In this document: in pieces, positions 63,320-64,000 of the stretch
Position numbering within the stretch: position 1 is the stretch's first letter
Layout of the letters: the number at the start of each line of letters is the position of its first letter
Assembly: GCF_005048855.1 (NCBI RefSeq)
Contig: NZ_SUME01000002.1
Location: 351,047-415,046, forward strand
Direction of reading: 5' to 3'
Source: Sphingobacterium olei
GTDB lineage: Bacteria; Bacteroidota; Bacteroidia; Sphingobacteriales; Sphingobacteriaceae
Length of the DNA stretch: 64,000 nucleotides
Program-made: the position numbers and the translations under genes
The notes under the pieces: generated by a model
The model's input: the letters and a program-made list of their open reading frames with translations, nothing else
The model's database searches: none
What the model was told of the DNA's origin: nothing

Positions 63320-63348
63320 AATTTGAGCTTTGTTAGCGACAAAAAAAT

Positions 63349-63380
63349 GAAAAGAGAGGGTCTATCCCTCTTTTTTTCAT
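63349..63380 (+). terminator. Terminator after the yebC-family gene
   Basis: AAAAGAGAGGG pairs with CCCTCTTTTTTT around the 63361-63365 loop, giving a G/C-rich top and a T run on the plus strand. Confidence 0.75.
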
Positions 63381-63471
63381 GCTCCTCAAAGGCGGGAAAG
63401 ACCGCTCAGTCAATTTTAATCGTTGTTGCGGAACATTAATCACGTGGGTTTTAATTGTCTTTTCAATTCGT

Positions 63472-63479
63472 TACATTTG
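63472..63479 (+). promoter_or_regulatory. -7 promoter box directly before the repeat-protein start
   Basis: TACATTTG matches TAnnTTTG and ends 3 bases before the ATG at 63483, so a leaderless transcript is predicted. Confidence 0.55.
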
Positions 63480-63482
63480 TAA

Positions 63483-64000
63483 ATGCTGACTTTCGAAGAT
63501 TTTTTTGTTAAGAAAAAAATTGATTTGGGCGCTTTAAAGCAATCTAATTTACCGCTTTATGAAGAATTCAAAAGCCATTATAATGCTATGGGCGAAAAAA
63601 GTTTTGATCATAGCAAGAAATTTTGGTTCAACAAACTCAGAAAAAGCTACAGATTACAAGAAGTAGAAAGTCCTAAACCAATAAATGTCCTTACTAGACC
63701 TGCAGCGCAATTTAATGTAAAGAAGGGAAGCAACGATCCTATATTAGTAACTGAACTTACCGACACAGCATCTAAAACAGTAGCTTCTGCAGCGGAGCTA
63801 GTTAACGAGCAACAAGAAATTAAAAAGCCAACAGGTTTCAAACCTCGCTTTAAAGCGGATGTAACTAAACCGGTTCCAACCGAACTGAGTACAAACGAAG
63901 AAACCGAAAGTAAAGCTTCCGAAGAAGCTCCTGAAACCAGTAAACCTACAGGCTTCAAACCTCGCTTCAAAGCGGGTGTAACTAAACCGGTTCCAACCGA
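63483..64000 (+). CDS. Repeat-containing hypothetical protein (3' end off the window)
   Basis: The frame opens at ATG 63483 and is still open at 64000 (172 codons). Residues 1-60 are a compact helical domain (M-L-T-F-E-D-F-F-V-K-K-K-I-D-L, then F-D-H-S-K-K-F-W-F-N-K-L-R-K-S-Y) of a type I associate with Sphingobacteriaceae proteins of unknown function. A low-complexity region follows, in which K-P-T-G-F-K-P-R-F-K-A and V-T-K-P-V-P-T occur twice, 39 residues apart (DNA period 117 bases, 63822-63883 and 63939-64000). The repeat may continue beyond the window. The basic F-K-P-R-F-K motif may bind nucleic acid or an acidic partner, but this is only a guess. Confidence 0.7.
   Translation, partial: MLTFEDFFVKKKIDLGALKQSNLPLYEEFKSHYNAMGEKSFDHSKKFWFNKLRKSYRLQEVESPKPINVLTRPAAQFNVKKGSNDPILVTELTDTASKTVASAAELVNEQQEIKKPTGFKPRFKADVTKPVPTELSTNEETESKASEEAPETSKPTGFKPRFKAGVTKPVPT

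Noticed and set aside
63647..63970. 107-codon minus-strand frame with internal repeats
   Set aside because: The repeats are the reverse reading of the plus-strand protein repeat, which has a promoter and a family-like N-terminal domain.
1..64000. Defence island, prophage, insertion sequence or CRISPR array
   Set aside because: No transposase, integrase, phage or Cas-like protein, and no regularly spaced direct repeats were seen. The helicase-nuclease pair is a standard AddAB-type repair operon.

Overview
The window is a chromosomal segment of a Bacteroidota bacterium, most likely Sphingobacteriaceae (Sphingobacterium/Pedobacter/Olivibacter-like). The evidence is a gldK-gldL-gldM-gldN type IX secretion/gliding cluster, a DUF2723 protein, DUF4270 and DUF4271 proteins, TonB-dependent receptors, lipoproteins with short lipoboxes, an S16 protein with a long acidic Ala/Glu tail, and promoters of the Bacteroidota TTG-N19/20-TAnnTTTG type. 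I see no tRNA, rRNA, insertion sequence, prophage or CRISPR array. Coding density is high and no stretch longer than 300 bases lacks a gene; the largest gaps (about 275-290 bases at 2096-2383, 12319-12604, 25880-26153 and 59478-59763) hold promoters, a riboswitch or terminators.

Layout. 1-8.2 kb: a partial sugar nucleotidyltransferase, a HerA-like ATPase, a small secreted protein followed by a SulP transporter and a beta-carbonic anhydrase, a secreted FAD-oxidoreductase-like protein and glnS. 8.2-13.7 kb (minus): a DUF2723/GT117-type membrane protein, metF behind an S-box (SAM-I) riboswitch, and rimM-rpsP. 13.9-20.1 kb: a two-gene AddAB/RecB-like helicase-nuclease operon. 20.2-25.9 kb (minus): a JmjC/cupin-8 protein and the gldKLMN operon. 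26.1-34.3 kb (minus): hemD, a DUF4271 protein, hpt, a GT51 transglycosylase with a long N-terminal region, an amidase overlapping a GHL10 lipoprotein, and nagA, a block rich in cell-wall functions.

34.4-45.1 kb: a 43-residue membrane protein, ridA, an EamA/RarD-like exporter, a divergent MocR-type regulator, a TonB-dependent receptor, a small Cys-containing lipoprotein, recG, hflX, lipB and a lipoprotein. 45.3-50.2 kb (minus): a WalJ-like metallo-hydrolase, L-serine dehydratase, a GH3 enzyme and a TetR regulator. 50.4-59.5 kb: a large outer-membrane beta-barrel protein, pncA, an OmpR-type response regulator with its histidine kinase, a DUF4270 plus Kelch lipoprotein pair, and asd. 59.8-64 kb: a secreted lamin-tail-domain protein, L-threonine 3-dehydrogenase behind a long structured leader RNA, a YebC/TACO1 family protein, and the start of a repeat-containing protein that runs off the window.

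Most notable. The leader of the threonine dehydrogenase gene (61484-61641) and the expression-platform part of the metF riboswitch leader (12316-12405, minus) share an interrupted stem and a conserved block running through the start codon. The two genes sit 49 kb apart and both act in one-carbon/glycine metabolism. I know of no described RNA class that matches the threonine dehydrogenase leader. Other points are five copies of an almost identical promoter, several predicted leaderless mRNAs, and an AddB homologue in which all four iron-sulphur cysteine positions are replaced.
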